A stretch of 21,100 nt of DNA from Verrucomicrobiia bacterium (GTDB lineage Bacteria > Verrucomicrobiota > Verrucomicrobiia > Verrucomicrobiales > Akkermansiaceae), in contig CANHKJ010000019.1 of assembly GCA_947460915.1 (NCBI GenBank), positions 1 through 21,100 on the forward strand. The letters run 5' to 3'. The position numbers were made by a program, and so were the translations under genes. Positions 7,082-13,586 of the stretch are shown in pieces (the stretch's first letter is position 1; the number at the start of each line of letters is the position of its first letter). Below the pieces are notes generated by a model, which was given only the letters and a program-made list of their open reading frames with translations, had not been told where the DNA came from and made no database searches.

Positions 7082-10000
7082 TTACTCCGCCATCTCGATC
7101 ACTGCACCGCGATGAGTGGCGATAAGATAGCAGTGGATGGATTTGCTAGAAATACCGAAGGCCTTGGCACAGAGGGTGCGATAGGCATGAAATTGAGCTG
7201 CATGACGAGTGCGTAGTGCAGCGGGTGCGTCATCTTGATCGGTTTTGTAATCGATGATGTCGATGCGTTGGAGTAGGCCTGCGGCATCGCGATGAAGATG
7301 GAGACGATCGATGACTCCGCGAAGCCATTGACCATTGACACGTCCTTCGATCGGAATCTCGCGCAGCAGCTCGATATTGCGTTGTTGTCTCGAAAGCAAG
7401 GAAACGACATCAGTTTGCTGCAGAGCTTTTTTCAATGCGGGCGGAAGACTTGTGGGATCTGGTGCGTCGTCGTCCAGCCAGGAAATTTTTTCGAACAGGG
7501 CATGCGTTGCGATTCCGTAGTCGAGCGCTTGTTGCGAACTACTCGATGCAGCAGCACGGTGTGATGCGGTATGGGCACGTTGGCGCAGAATCGCAGGACC
7601 AAGCAACGGTCGTGGAGTGACCATGATTTCTTCACGATCGGCAATCGATGCATAGCAATCCAGGCTGCCAGATTCAAAGATGAGCTCACCTTCACCCGGG
7701 CAAGAGTCGGTGATCCAGGCGGCGAAAGAATTGTTATCGTCTTTGATGGGTTTGCGATCCAGTAGCACATAGAGGCCACGTTTGGCGCGAGTGAGTGCTA
7801 CGTAGAGCAGGCACATGGCTTCATATTGTTGCTGAGCGGTCCATTCTTCTTCTGCTCGTTGCAAAGGCGGCAGGAGTTGGCGGACCCACTGTGGTGGCGT
7901 TTTGCAGATCCAATGCTCGGCACGTGCGATGTCGAAATTTCCTGCATCAGGGATGCTCGAACGGGAAATGAGCGGCAAGAATACCACATCAAAACCCAAG
8001 CCTTTCGCTTTGTGAATGGTCATCACTTGGATGTGTGCCGAGCCTGGGCTTTGGCTAACACTAAATTTTTCCAAGCAATCGGCAGCGCTTTTCGCCGACG
8101 CTGCAGCGCTTTGATCGATGCCTCGCAGAGCTTGAATCAGATCGAGCACGCGATTTTTTCCAAAGGCAGAAAGATTTTGCCAGTGGCTCGCAAAAAGAAA
8201 TTCTGCCAGACCAGCGAAGCCTGCCTCATGAGCGATGCGGTGCGCGTGGGACCAGGGATCATCGGCATTTGCAGCGAGGAGCTGCGCCCAAATCGGCGAC
8301 ATCGCCAGCGTCTCAGCAGCAAAGGAATCGGCTGGATCAGCGAGCCAGCGCAGAAGTTGGTGAAGCGCCACTCCCAGTGGATTGTCCTGAGCGGGCTCGC
8401 GAGTGCCATCTTCGATCACCCGAAAACCTTGCTCGCGCAGGTAATCGGCAATCTCTAACATTTCCTGATTCGTGCGAACGAGCACACCACAACTTAACGC
8501 CTTATCTCCAATCCCGATCTCGCGCATGATGCTAACCATGCGAGCCATCCGCGCATCGGCATCCTCCTCACAATCGACCGTCTCGACGCGGGCATGGCCA
8601 CGCAAATCCGCGCGCGCCGCAGTATGCTCTTGCCATTCCCAGCGCGCCGCGGCCGCGGGATACATGTTCGCGAGAGTGCTTTGATTGCCACAGATGCGAT
8701 TGACCAAATCGAGAACTTCCGATGCCGAGCGATAGGACTCGGGCATGGTCTCGATGGCGAAACGATCTTGGTAGCGCGCGCGGATTTCATCGAACAAGCG
8801 AACATCGCCTCCGCGCCAGCCATAGATCGCTTGCTTTTTATCACCCACAATAAACAAGCTGCCTTCGTCATCAGTGGCGGCCTCGTCGATCAAAGGAAAA
8901 AGCCCAGCCCAATCGGTGCGACTGGTATCTTGGAATTCATCGAGCAACCAGTGGCCGTATTGGGAGTGCAGGCGAAAATCCAATGCCTCACGCATCAGGC
9001 GCTGGTCTTCTTGCTGCGACCATGATCCCATCAACACCTTGACATCATCAAAGCGAAAAAGACCTTTTTGCCGGAGTCGTCGTTGGCAGACATCATCGTA
9101 AAGAGCGATCACATCACGCACCGCTTGCGTGCTCTCACAAGCATTGGCCATTTCCGCTTTGGCAGCACAAAGCAGGCAATCCGAAAGCAACTGCACCACT
9201 TCGAAGGGAATGGTAAAATCTTTGTAGAGCTTCACCGTGATCGAATCCTTGGCGCCTTGCTCTAACAAATCGATGATTTTTCCTAACAGCGTTCCGCCCT
9301 TACCGATCACGCCGCTGCCCGTACTGTGATTGCCCAGATTTTCGCAGAGGGTGGTCCACGATTTTTTCTGACTGCCGTGAGTAAAAACGATCAAATCAGC
9401 TGTGCCTAACAACTTTTCGTAAAACAACGGGCGTTGCTGATTCCACTCCGATACCGATCCCCCACCCGCCAGTGCATCAGGCCCCCAAGCAAGTGCATCT
9501 GCACCGCTGCGCCATTCCTTGTGCCACAGTGCCGCGTATTCGCTCAATCGAGCTCGGATCGTGAAACTTTCGCGCCCCATCAAGGACTTGCGAAAGGCCT
9601 CGTAAAATGATTGCGCTTCCTCTTCACTCAGCTCGTTTTGCAAAATGCTTTGCAGCAAATTCTCTTGCATCGTATCCGCCTGCGCACCTTCGATCAACTG
9701 AAAGGTGCCTGAGGAAATGCCCAATTCGTGAGGGAATGCTTTGACGATTTTGGTGAAAAATCCATCCATCGTGCCCAAGGTCATGTGGGGCAAAGCACGC
9801 ACGAAAGATTCAAGAATCGCGATAAAATCCACATCACCCAGCGCACGACCACTCTTCGCGAGATCCGCACGGATCGCCGCAGCCTTGGCTTCATCGAGAC
9901 CCGCAGCCGCAATTTTCGAAAGCACCGCATCGGTGAACTCCCCTGCCGCCTTACGCGTAAAAGTGAGAGCCACAATCGTCGCAGGATCGATGCCCATGGC

Positions 10001-10090
10001 AATGAACCCAATGATGCGATTGCCTAACTGGTAGGTTTTCCCCGAACCAGCAGAAGCAAGCACCATCACATTAGAATCCAAAATCCTCAC
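7082..10090 (-). CDS. RecB/AddA-type UvrD helicase with PD-(D/E)XK nuclease domain
   Basis: A 1002-residue superfamily 1A helicase-nuclease. Motifs in order: Walker A ASAGSGKT (residues 12-19), LTFTRKAAGEF (motif Ia), WLLDEFQDTS (motif II, near 380), VGDKKQAIYGWRGGD (motif III), ESYRS (motif IV), VMTIHKAKGLGFDVVFLP (motif V) and LLYVALTRAKRGLYVL (motif VI). The C-terminal nuclease has Asp928 (GVIDRL) and IIDYKTDQ (Asp947, Lys949), the RecB-family active site. AddA resects double-strand ends together with AddB for recombination and degrades foreign linear DNA. No AddB or RecC/RecD is adjacent, so no symbol is given. It starts with GTG at 10090: an in-frame TAG lies four codons upstream, and the next Met is too close to Walker A. 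Confidence 0.92.
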   Translation of the reverse strand: MRILDSNVMVLASAGSGKTYQLGNRIIGFIAMGIDPATIVALTFTRKAAGEFTDAVLSKIAAAGLDEAKAAAIRADLAKSGRALGDVDFIAILESFVRALPHMTLGTMDGFFTKIVKAFPHELGISSGTFQLIEGAQADTMQENLLQSILQNELSEEEAQSFYEAFRKSLMGRESFTIRARLSEYAALWHKEWRSGADALAWGPDALAGGGSVSEWNQQRPLFYEKLLGTADLIVFTHGSQKKSWTTLCENLGNHSTGSGVIGKGGTLLGKIIDLLEQGAKDSITVKLYKDFTIPFEVVQLLSDCLLCAAKAEMANACESTQAVRDVIALYDDVCQRRLRQKGLFRFDDVKVLMGSWSQQEDQRLMREALDFRLHSQYGHWLLDEFQDTSRTDWAGLFPLIDEAATDDEGSLFIVGDKKQAIYGWRGGDVRLFDEIRARYQDRFAIETMPESYRSASEVLDLVNRICGNQSTLANMYPAAAARWEWQEHTAARADLRGHARVETVDCEEDADARMARMVSIMREIGIGDKALSCGVLVRTNQEMLEIADYLREQGFRVIEDGTREPAQDNPLGVALHQLLRWLADPADSFAAETLAMSPIWAQLLAANADDPWSHAHRIAHEAGFAGLAEFLFASHWQNLSAFGKNRVLDLIQALRGIDQSAAASAKSAADCLEKFSVSQSPGSAHIQVMTIHKAKGLGFDVVFLPLISRSSIPDAGNFDIARAEHWICKTPPQWVRQLLPPLQRAEEEWTAQQQYEAMCLLYVALTRAKRGLYVLLDRKPIKDDNNSFAAWITDSCPGEGELIFESGSLDCYASIADREEIMVTPRPLLGPAILRQRAHTASHRAAASSSSQQALDYGIATHALFEKISWLDDDAPDPTSLPPALKKALQQTDVVSLLSRQQRNIELLREIPIEGRVNGQWLRGVIDRLHLHRDAAGLLQRIDIIDYKTDQDDAPAALRTRHAAQFHAYRTLCAKAFGISSKSIHCYLIATHRGAVIEMAE

Positions 10091-10272
10091 ACGAAAATTC
10101 TAGCGGATCGAGCGCTCCATGGATAGAGGAAAAATCGACGATCACGTGATGCAATATGGACTACGGAAGCCTGCTGCCGCTTTCCGATTAACTCCACTCA
10201 GTTCACCCTGACTTTCCCATCCACCCACCAGCTTATGCCTCACCAGACCATGATGCGTTAAAGTTATATCAT
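10091..10272. other. Intergenic region, no gene seen
   Basis: These 182 bp separate the helicase-nuclease start from the small lipoprotein gene upstream of it. It should hold the helicase-nuclease promoter, but I see no convincing -35/-10 pair. It contains one arm (TTCCGATTAAC, 10182-10192) of an 11-bp inverted repeat whose other arm lies at 10909-10919, beyond the lipoprotein gene. Confidence 0.5.
10182..10192 (+). repeat. 11-bp repeat arm, left
   Basis: TTCCGATTAAC. The exact reverse complement occurs at 10909-10919, so the two arms bracket the lipoprotein gene and the attC-like hairpin in inverted orientation. Eleven bases is short enough for this to be chance. Confidence 0.4.
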
Positions 10273-10803
10273 TCAAGGAGGCGCACTACCTCTCAGAATC
10301 TCGAGTCGGTTAGCAGGAGCATCGGGGGCTAAGAAATTCGGAATGGTCGTAGGGGTTCTTCGAGGGCGTTGGAGAAACTCAACGGGCCATTCCGTGATTC
10401 GCTCCTCCTTGACGTGGCGATACTCTCCTGGCTCGGCCTCGTCAATGTACTCGCGCTGGAGAATCAATGCCAACGGGCTTTCGGCACCATCCGTGGCATG
10501 GGCAAACTCCTCGGCATCGGCACAGGTCTCAAAACTATAGTAGTAGTCCTCGCCTTCAAATTCATCAACAGCTCCGTTCTCTGGATGGCACCAGACACGA
10601 TATTCAAGAACCTCATCCCAAACGTATCCGCCTCCTGACCCAGCCAACGCTGGGTAAGTTCCGACCTTTTTCAAATCCATCACATCGGGATATTGATGTT
10701 TCATCGCGTTTTCTGGGGCTGGCGTTTCATTTGTAGAATGTACCGATCGAGAACCTTTGCATGAGAGTAATGAAGCAAATATCAATAAAATCAAAAATCG
10801 CAT
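10273..10803 (-). CDS. Small conserved lipoprotein of unknown function
   Basis: A 176-residue protein. It starts MRFLILLIFASLLSCKG, a textbook lipoprotein signal: hydrophobic run, lipobox Leu-Leu-Ser-Cys, lipidated Cys15. A ~20-residue Ser/Pro linker leads to a compact domain with YPDVMDLKKVGTYPALAG, VLEYRVWCHPENGA, DYYYSFETCADAEEFA, LALILQREYIDE and HVKEERITEWPVEF, ending in a Pro/Arg-rich tail (TIPNFLAPDAPANRLEIL). I recall this domain as widespread in Verrucomicrobia and Planctomycetes, where relatives are often called 'GCN5 family acetyltransferase'; I see no GNAT acetyl-CoA loop here, so I do not adopt that name. The ATG at 10803 was chosen over an in-frame TTG at 10818, which falls inside the attC-like end box. 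Confidence 0.82.
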   Translation of the reverse strand: MRFLILLIFASLLSCKGSRSVHSTNETPAPENAMKHQYPDVMDLKKVGTYPALAGSGGGYVWDEVLEYRVWCHPENGAVDEFEGEDYYYSFETCADAEEFAHATDGAESPLALILQREYIDEAEPGEYRHVKEERITEWPVEFLQRPRRTPTTIPNFLAPDAPANRLEILRGSAPP

Positions 10804-10813
10804 ATGGTATTTT

Positions 10814-10898
10814 AGCAAACGCCTAGCTCATCCACAGCGGGAATGAAAGCCCGAATGCAAATATAGACGTTACCCGCCGTTGGATGTGCCGGCTTGCT
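10814..10898 (-). repeat. attC-like imperfect hairpin between two small genes
   Basis: The two arms, 10814-10841 and 10873-10898, are imperfect reverse complements. Paired blocks are AGCAA/TTGCT, GCC/GGC, CATCCA/TGGATG and GCGGG/CCCGC, about 19 bp in all, interrupted by small bulges, around a 31-base loop. The total of 85 nt and the bulged stem resemble an integron attC recombination site. The terminal boxes (GTTTGCT and AGCAAGC on the minus strand) match the attC consensus GTTRRRY/RYYYAAC only partly. It sits directly between two same-strand small genes, as a cassette junction would. Confidence 0.4.
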
Positions 10899-10908
10899 CT
10901 GCTGCAGG

Positions 10909-10919
10909 GTTAATCGGAA
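10909..10919 (-). repeat. 11-bp repeat arm, right
   Basis: GTTAATCGGAA on the plus strand, the exact reverse complement of 10182-10192. It lies 4 bp from the end of the 141-residue hypothetical gene and next to the attC-like hairpin. Confidence 0.4.
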
Positions 10920-10923
10920 TCGA

Positions 10924-11349
10924 CTAGTTATTGTAGATGCTTATAATTGTGATGGTGGATTCAGACTGACTTCGGATTAGCTCAACTCCATGATGAGGAG
11001 TCGTGTAGTGTATGGATTCGCTATCCAGTGGTATATCGCCTTCCTTCAAAAGTCTGTCTACTCCGTCACTAAATTCAAAGTATTCTCGCCTGGTCCACTT
11101 AAACTGGCTAAAAGAAGACTTACTTACACCTTGAGGGCCACGAATGGACGGGAAATTCTCCTTGGGAATATGCCACTTGTAGATTTTGTATGGTGAGTCC
11201 CGCCTCCTAAACACAAGCTCTGAGCCTTCTGGGTATTTGAATCCCGCGATCTCTTCCGAATCGAATCGTGGAGCGAAAAGAAACAAATTTGAGAGCACAA
11301 AAATGCTACAAACTACCAGCGATGCTAGAACGATGATCAGCTTCTTCAT
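10924..11349 (-). CDS. Hypothetical signal-anchored protein
   Basis: A 141-residue protein I do not recognise. MKK and a hydrophobic stretch (residues about 4-28, LIIVLASLVVCSIFVLSNLF) form a signal anchor or uncleaved signal peptide; the Cys14 has no good lipobox. The remaining ~110 residues should be outside the cytoplasm and are mixed alpha/beta in appearance with aromatic residues (YKIYKWHIPKENFP, FKWTRREYFEFSDG). It is probably a small envelope protein. Base composition is more A+T-rich than the core genes around it. Upstream of the ATG lies GTTAGGC followed by TAAA, an exact match to the integron R' box GTTRRRY, and an attC-like hairpin follows the stop codon, so it may be a cassette-borne gene. 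Confidence 0.65.
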   Translation of the reverse strand: MKKLIIVLASLVVCSIFVLSNLFLFAPRFDSEEIAGFKYPEGSELVFRRRDSPYKIYKWHIPKENFPSIRGPQGVSKSSFSQFKWTRREYFEFSDGVDRLLKEGDIPLDSESIHYTTPHHGVELIRSQSESTITIISIYNN

Positions 11350-11353
11350 TTTA

Positions 11354-11360
11354 GCCTAAC
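11354..11360 (-). other. GTTRRRY (R'-like) box before the hypothetical gene
   Basis: On the minus strand GTTAGGC, followed by TAAA and the ATG at 11349. The neighbouring lipoprotein gene is preceded by GTTTGCTAAAAT; both junctions share GCTAAAAT. A 7-base consensus is weak evidence on its own. Confidence 0.3.
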
Positions 11361-11589
11361 AGTATTTTTTAGTAGGATTTCACCGTGCAATATCAAGTGG
11401 AATTAACGCAACTAGTAGATACGATTTTTGTTGATATCGCAAACATTTTTTCTTCTTCCGTTCGTCGCGGAAAAGGCTTCACCTCACGCGATTGTGATAT
11501 CGGTTGTTTTTCACGTTTTGCCTGAAAGCCAGTGGGGAATTCTGATATGCGCACGATGTTCCTACCTTGCACCTGCCATTTTTCGCTAT

Positions 11590-11678
11590 CCCCATGAATG
11601 GGGCGCGAGTTTTTTTATAGGAGGTGGCGTTTACCCAGCCCGTTGGACTGGGCTGGTATGGCGATGCACCGTTGGTGC
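11590..11678. repeat. Cluster of three short hairpins
   Basis: Within about 90 bp there are three perfect small inverted repeats: CCCCAT-GA-ATGGGG (11590-11603), CCAGCCC-N8-GGGCTGG (11635-11656) and GCACC-GTT-GGTGC (11666-11678). The last two share a GTTGG motif. Such hairpin arrays in Planctomycetes and Verrucomicrobia intergenic DNA usually belong to dispersed repeat families; other copies are not present in this window. Confidence 0.5.
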
Positions 11679-11845
11679 GCTTGAGACATCAATTCTGCAA
11701 ATTCTAAAATTCTGTGAACAATTTCGTGCCATTAGGTTGTGAAAACAGTTTTTTTCAGAATTTCAGAGAAGGAGAATAGGCATTTGTCGTAAAATTTGAC
11801 AGGCTCATCTTGCCATCATGCCGATCCATCAGTTCTGTTAGGCTT

Positions 11846-11862
11846 GGCGGCAAGATGCCGCC
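11846..11862. repeat. GGCGGC-type dispersed repeat hairpin
   Basis: GGCGGC-AAGAT-GCCGCC is a perfect 6-bp stem with a 5-base loop, embedded in GCTTGGCGGCAAGATGCCGC and followed by GCAGTCCAAGG. I recall this combination as a frequent intergenic repeat in verrucomicrobial genomes, often mis-annotated as short proteins. This is recollection, not a search. Confidence 0.45.
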
Positions 11863-11916
11863 GCCACAGTGGGGCTTCCGCAGTCCAAGGAGTGGGGATT
11901 TTTTCGAGCCTATCAA

Positions 11917-11959
11917 GAAAAAACCTCGCCGGCCCGTGGTGGGACATGGCGAGGTTTTT
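11917..11959 (-). terminator. Intrinsic terminator of gnd
   Basis: Read on the minus strand, a perfect 12-bp stem (AAAAACCTCGCC / GGCGAGGTTTTT, loop of 17 bases) ends in a T run, 40 bp beyond the gnd stop codon. The A/T ends of the stem make it potentially bidirectional. Confidence 0.9.
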
Positions 11960-11998
11960 GTGGAAGGGATGCCAGATAGGAGGCAGCCGCTCTTTTTC

Positions 11999-13438
11999 TT
12001 AGCCGATCACGTCGGGCCAGTTGGTGTGGAAGAATTGGCCACGTGGCTTGTCGGTGCGCTCGTAGGTGTGCGCTCCGAAGAAGTCGCGTTGGGCTTGCAG
12101 CAGGTTGGCTGGAAGCACGGCAGCGCGGTAGCTGTCGTAGTAACCAAGCGAAGCGCTGAAGGCAGGAACGGGGATGCCGTTGAGGGTGGCGAGGGATACC
12201 ACTTCGCGCCAGTTTTGTTGGAACTCGTTGAGGAGCTTGGTGAAGAAGGGCGCGAGCATCAGGTTGCTGAGCTCAGGATTGCTGCGATAGGCATCGGTGA
12301 TGTCGTTGAGGAAACGAGCACGGATGATGCAACCACCGCGCCAGATGGCAGCGATTTTTCCGAGGTCGAGACCCCAGTTTTTCTCGGCACCCATGGTTTT
12401 GATGAGGTCGAGGCCTTGGGCGTAGGAAATGATTTTCGAGGCGAACAGGGCATCGTGTACTTTTTTGACGAGTGCAGCTTTTTCTCCGGTGATGCTGGCG
12501 GTGGGGCCTTGCAGCTCGGCACTGGCGGCGACGCGTTTGTCTTTCATCGAGGAAAGGATGCGGGCTTCGACAGCGGCGTTGATGGTCGAGATCACGACGG
12601 TGTTTTCGACGGCGTTGAGGATGGTCCATTTGCCGGTGCCTTTTTGGCCTGCGGTATCGAGGATCAGGTCAACGAGGGCCTTGCCAGTCTCGGGATCGTT
12701 TTGTTTGAAAATCTCGGCGGTGATTTGGATCAGGTAGCTCTCGAGGTCGCCGTTGTTCCAATCGGTGAAAATTTGTCCCAGTTCTGCTGGGGTGAAGCCG
12801 GCGTGTTTGAAGATGTTGTAGGCTTCGCAAATCAGCTGCATGTCGCCATACTCGATGCCGTTGTGGATCATTTTGACGTAGTGGCCAGCACCACCGGTGC
12901 CGATGTGTGTCACGCAAGGTTCGCCTTCGGCCGTGGCAGCGATCGATTCAAAAATCGGCTTCATGACCTCCCAGGTGGAAGTGGGACCGCCGGGCATGAT
13001 GGCAGGTCCTTTGCGGGCACCTTCTTCGCCACCAGAAACGCCGGCACCGATGAAACGCAGGCCTTTTTCGGCGAGGTAAGCGTCGCGACGCTCGGTAGCT
13101 TTGTAGTAGGAATTGCCACCATCGATGATGATGTCGCCTTGATCGAGAAGTGGGATGAGTTGTTCAATCACGGCATCAACGGCATCGCGATCGGTATCGG
13201 CGACGGCGCTGGATTTCACCATGATCTGGATCTTGCGCGGGGTGGCGAGAGATTGCACGAAATCTTCGAGCGTGTGGGCACCGACGAGTTTTTTGTCGGG
13301 ATGAGCCGCGATGAATTCATCGGTCGTGGCGGTGGTGCGGTTGAAAACGCTGACCTGAAAGCCGCGCGATTCTACATTGAGAACGAGATTTTGGCCCATG
13401 ACGGCCAGTCCGATAAGTCCGAAGTCGCTTTTGCTCAT
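11999..13438 (-). CDS. gnd: 6-phosphogluconate dehydrogenase (decarboxylating)
   Basis: A 479-residue cytosolic enzyme of the oxidative pentose phosphate pathway, converting 6-phosphogluconate and NADP+ to ribulose 5-phosphate, CO2 and NADPH. Residues 7-15 (GLIGLAVMG) are the nucleotide-binding GxAxMG loop, NRT at about 34 lies at the NADP-specificity position, IIDGGNSYY follows, and GAGVSGGEEGARKGPAIMPG is the 6PGDH signature. The catalytic Lys and Asn lie in HYVKMIHNGIEYGDMQLICE. DTAGQKGTGKWT and IWRGGCIIRARFLNDI are further family hallmarks. The length matches the long-chain form (E. coli Gnd 468). The ATG at 13438 was chosen because MSKSDFGLIGLAVMG is the usual N-terminus; an open frame extends 27 codons upstream. 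It is divergent from the SMC operon, with about 150 bp between them. Confidence 0.97.
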   Translation of the reverse strand: MSKSDFGLIGLAVMGQNLVLNVESRGFQVSVFNRTTATTDEFIAAHPDKKLVGAHTLEDFVQSLATPRKIQIMVKSSAVADTDRDAVDAVIEQLIPLLDQGDIIIDGGNSYYKATERRDAYLAEKGLRFIGAGVSGGEEGARKGPAIMPGGPTSTWEVMKPIFESIAATAEGEPCVTHIGTGGAGHYVKMIHNGIEYGDMQLICEAYNIFKHAGFTPAELGQIFTDWNNGDLESYLIQITAEIFKQNDPETGKALVDLILDTAGQKGTGKWTILNAVENTVVISTINAAVEARILSSMKDKRVAASAELQGPTASITGEKAALVKKVHDALFASKIISYAQGLDLIKTMGAEKNWGLDLGKIAAIWRGGCIIRARFLNDITDAYRSNPELSNLMLAPFFTKLLNEFQQNWREVVSLATLNGIPVPAFSASLGYYDSYRAAVLPANLLQAQRDFFGAHTYERTDKPRGQFFHTNWPDVIG

Positions 13439-13586
13439 AATTGGAAGATTTCGTGGTGGAAAGATGCCGCAATAGGGGAAATCGGAGCCATGCGCAACCC
13501 CTAGTTGCTTGTATGTCAAAGAAAATCGATAGAAAAACTAGAGGTTGCATTTTTTCCCACAGCCGCGCAACGTGGTCGCCCGTAGC

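Larger units (their letters stand above)
11361..11916. other. Non-coding, hairpin-rich intergenic region
   Basis: About 550 bp with no convincing gene. The first 200 bp are A+T-rich and featureless apart from T tracts. From about 11585 to 11680 there is a run of three short hairpins, and near 11846-11890 a GGCGGC/GCCGCC hairpin with flanking repeat-like sequence. An open frame at 11428-11742 has the low-quality Trp/Gly/Arg-rich composition of translated repeat DNA and no start signals. Confidence 0.6.

Noticed and set aside
10232..10272. GCGTTAAAG as a second attC core after the lipoprotein gene
   Set aside because: The last base of GTTRRRY does not match and the surrounding sequence has no complementary arm that could form an attC stem.
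11428..11742. Plus-strand open frame of 104 codons in the intergenic region
   Set aside because: It runs through the hairpin cluster, has no start signals, and its Trp/Gly/Arg-rich translation looks like repeat DNA.
11810..13504. Long plus-strand open frame of 564 codons
   Set aside because: It lies opposite gnd, whose protein has every 6PGDH signature; the plus-strand translation is Gly/Val/Asp-rich antisense composition with no recognisable family.
13505..13533. Possible -35/-10 pair (TTGCTT, 17 bases, GATAGA) upstream of jetA
   Set aside because: The -10 matches the consensus at only three positions; not distinguishable from background.
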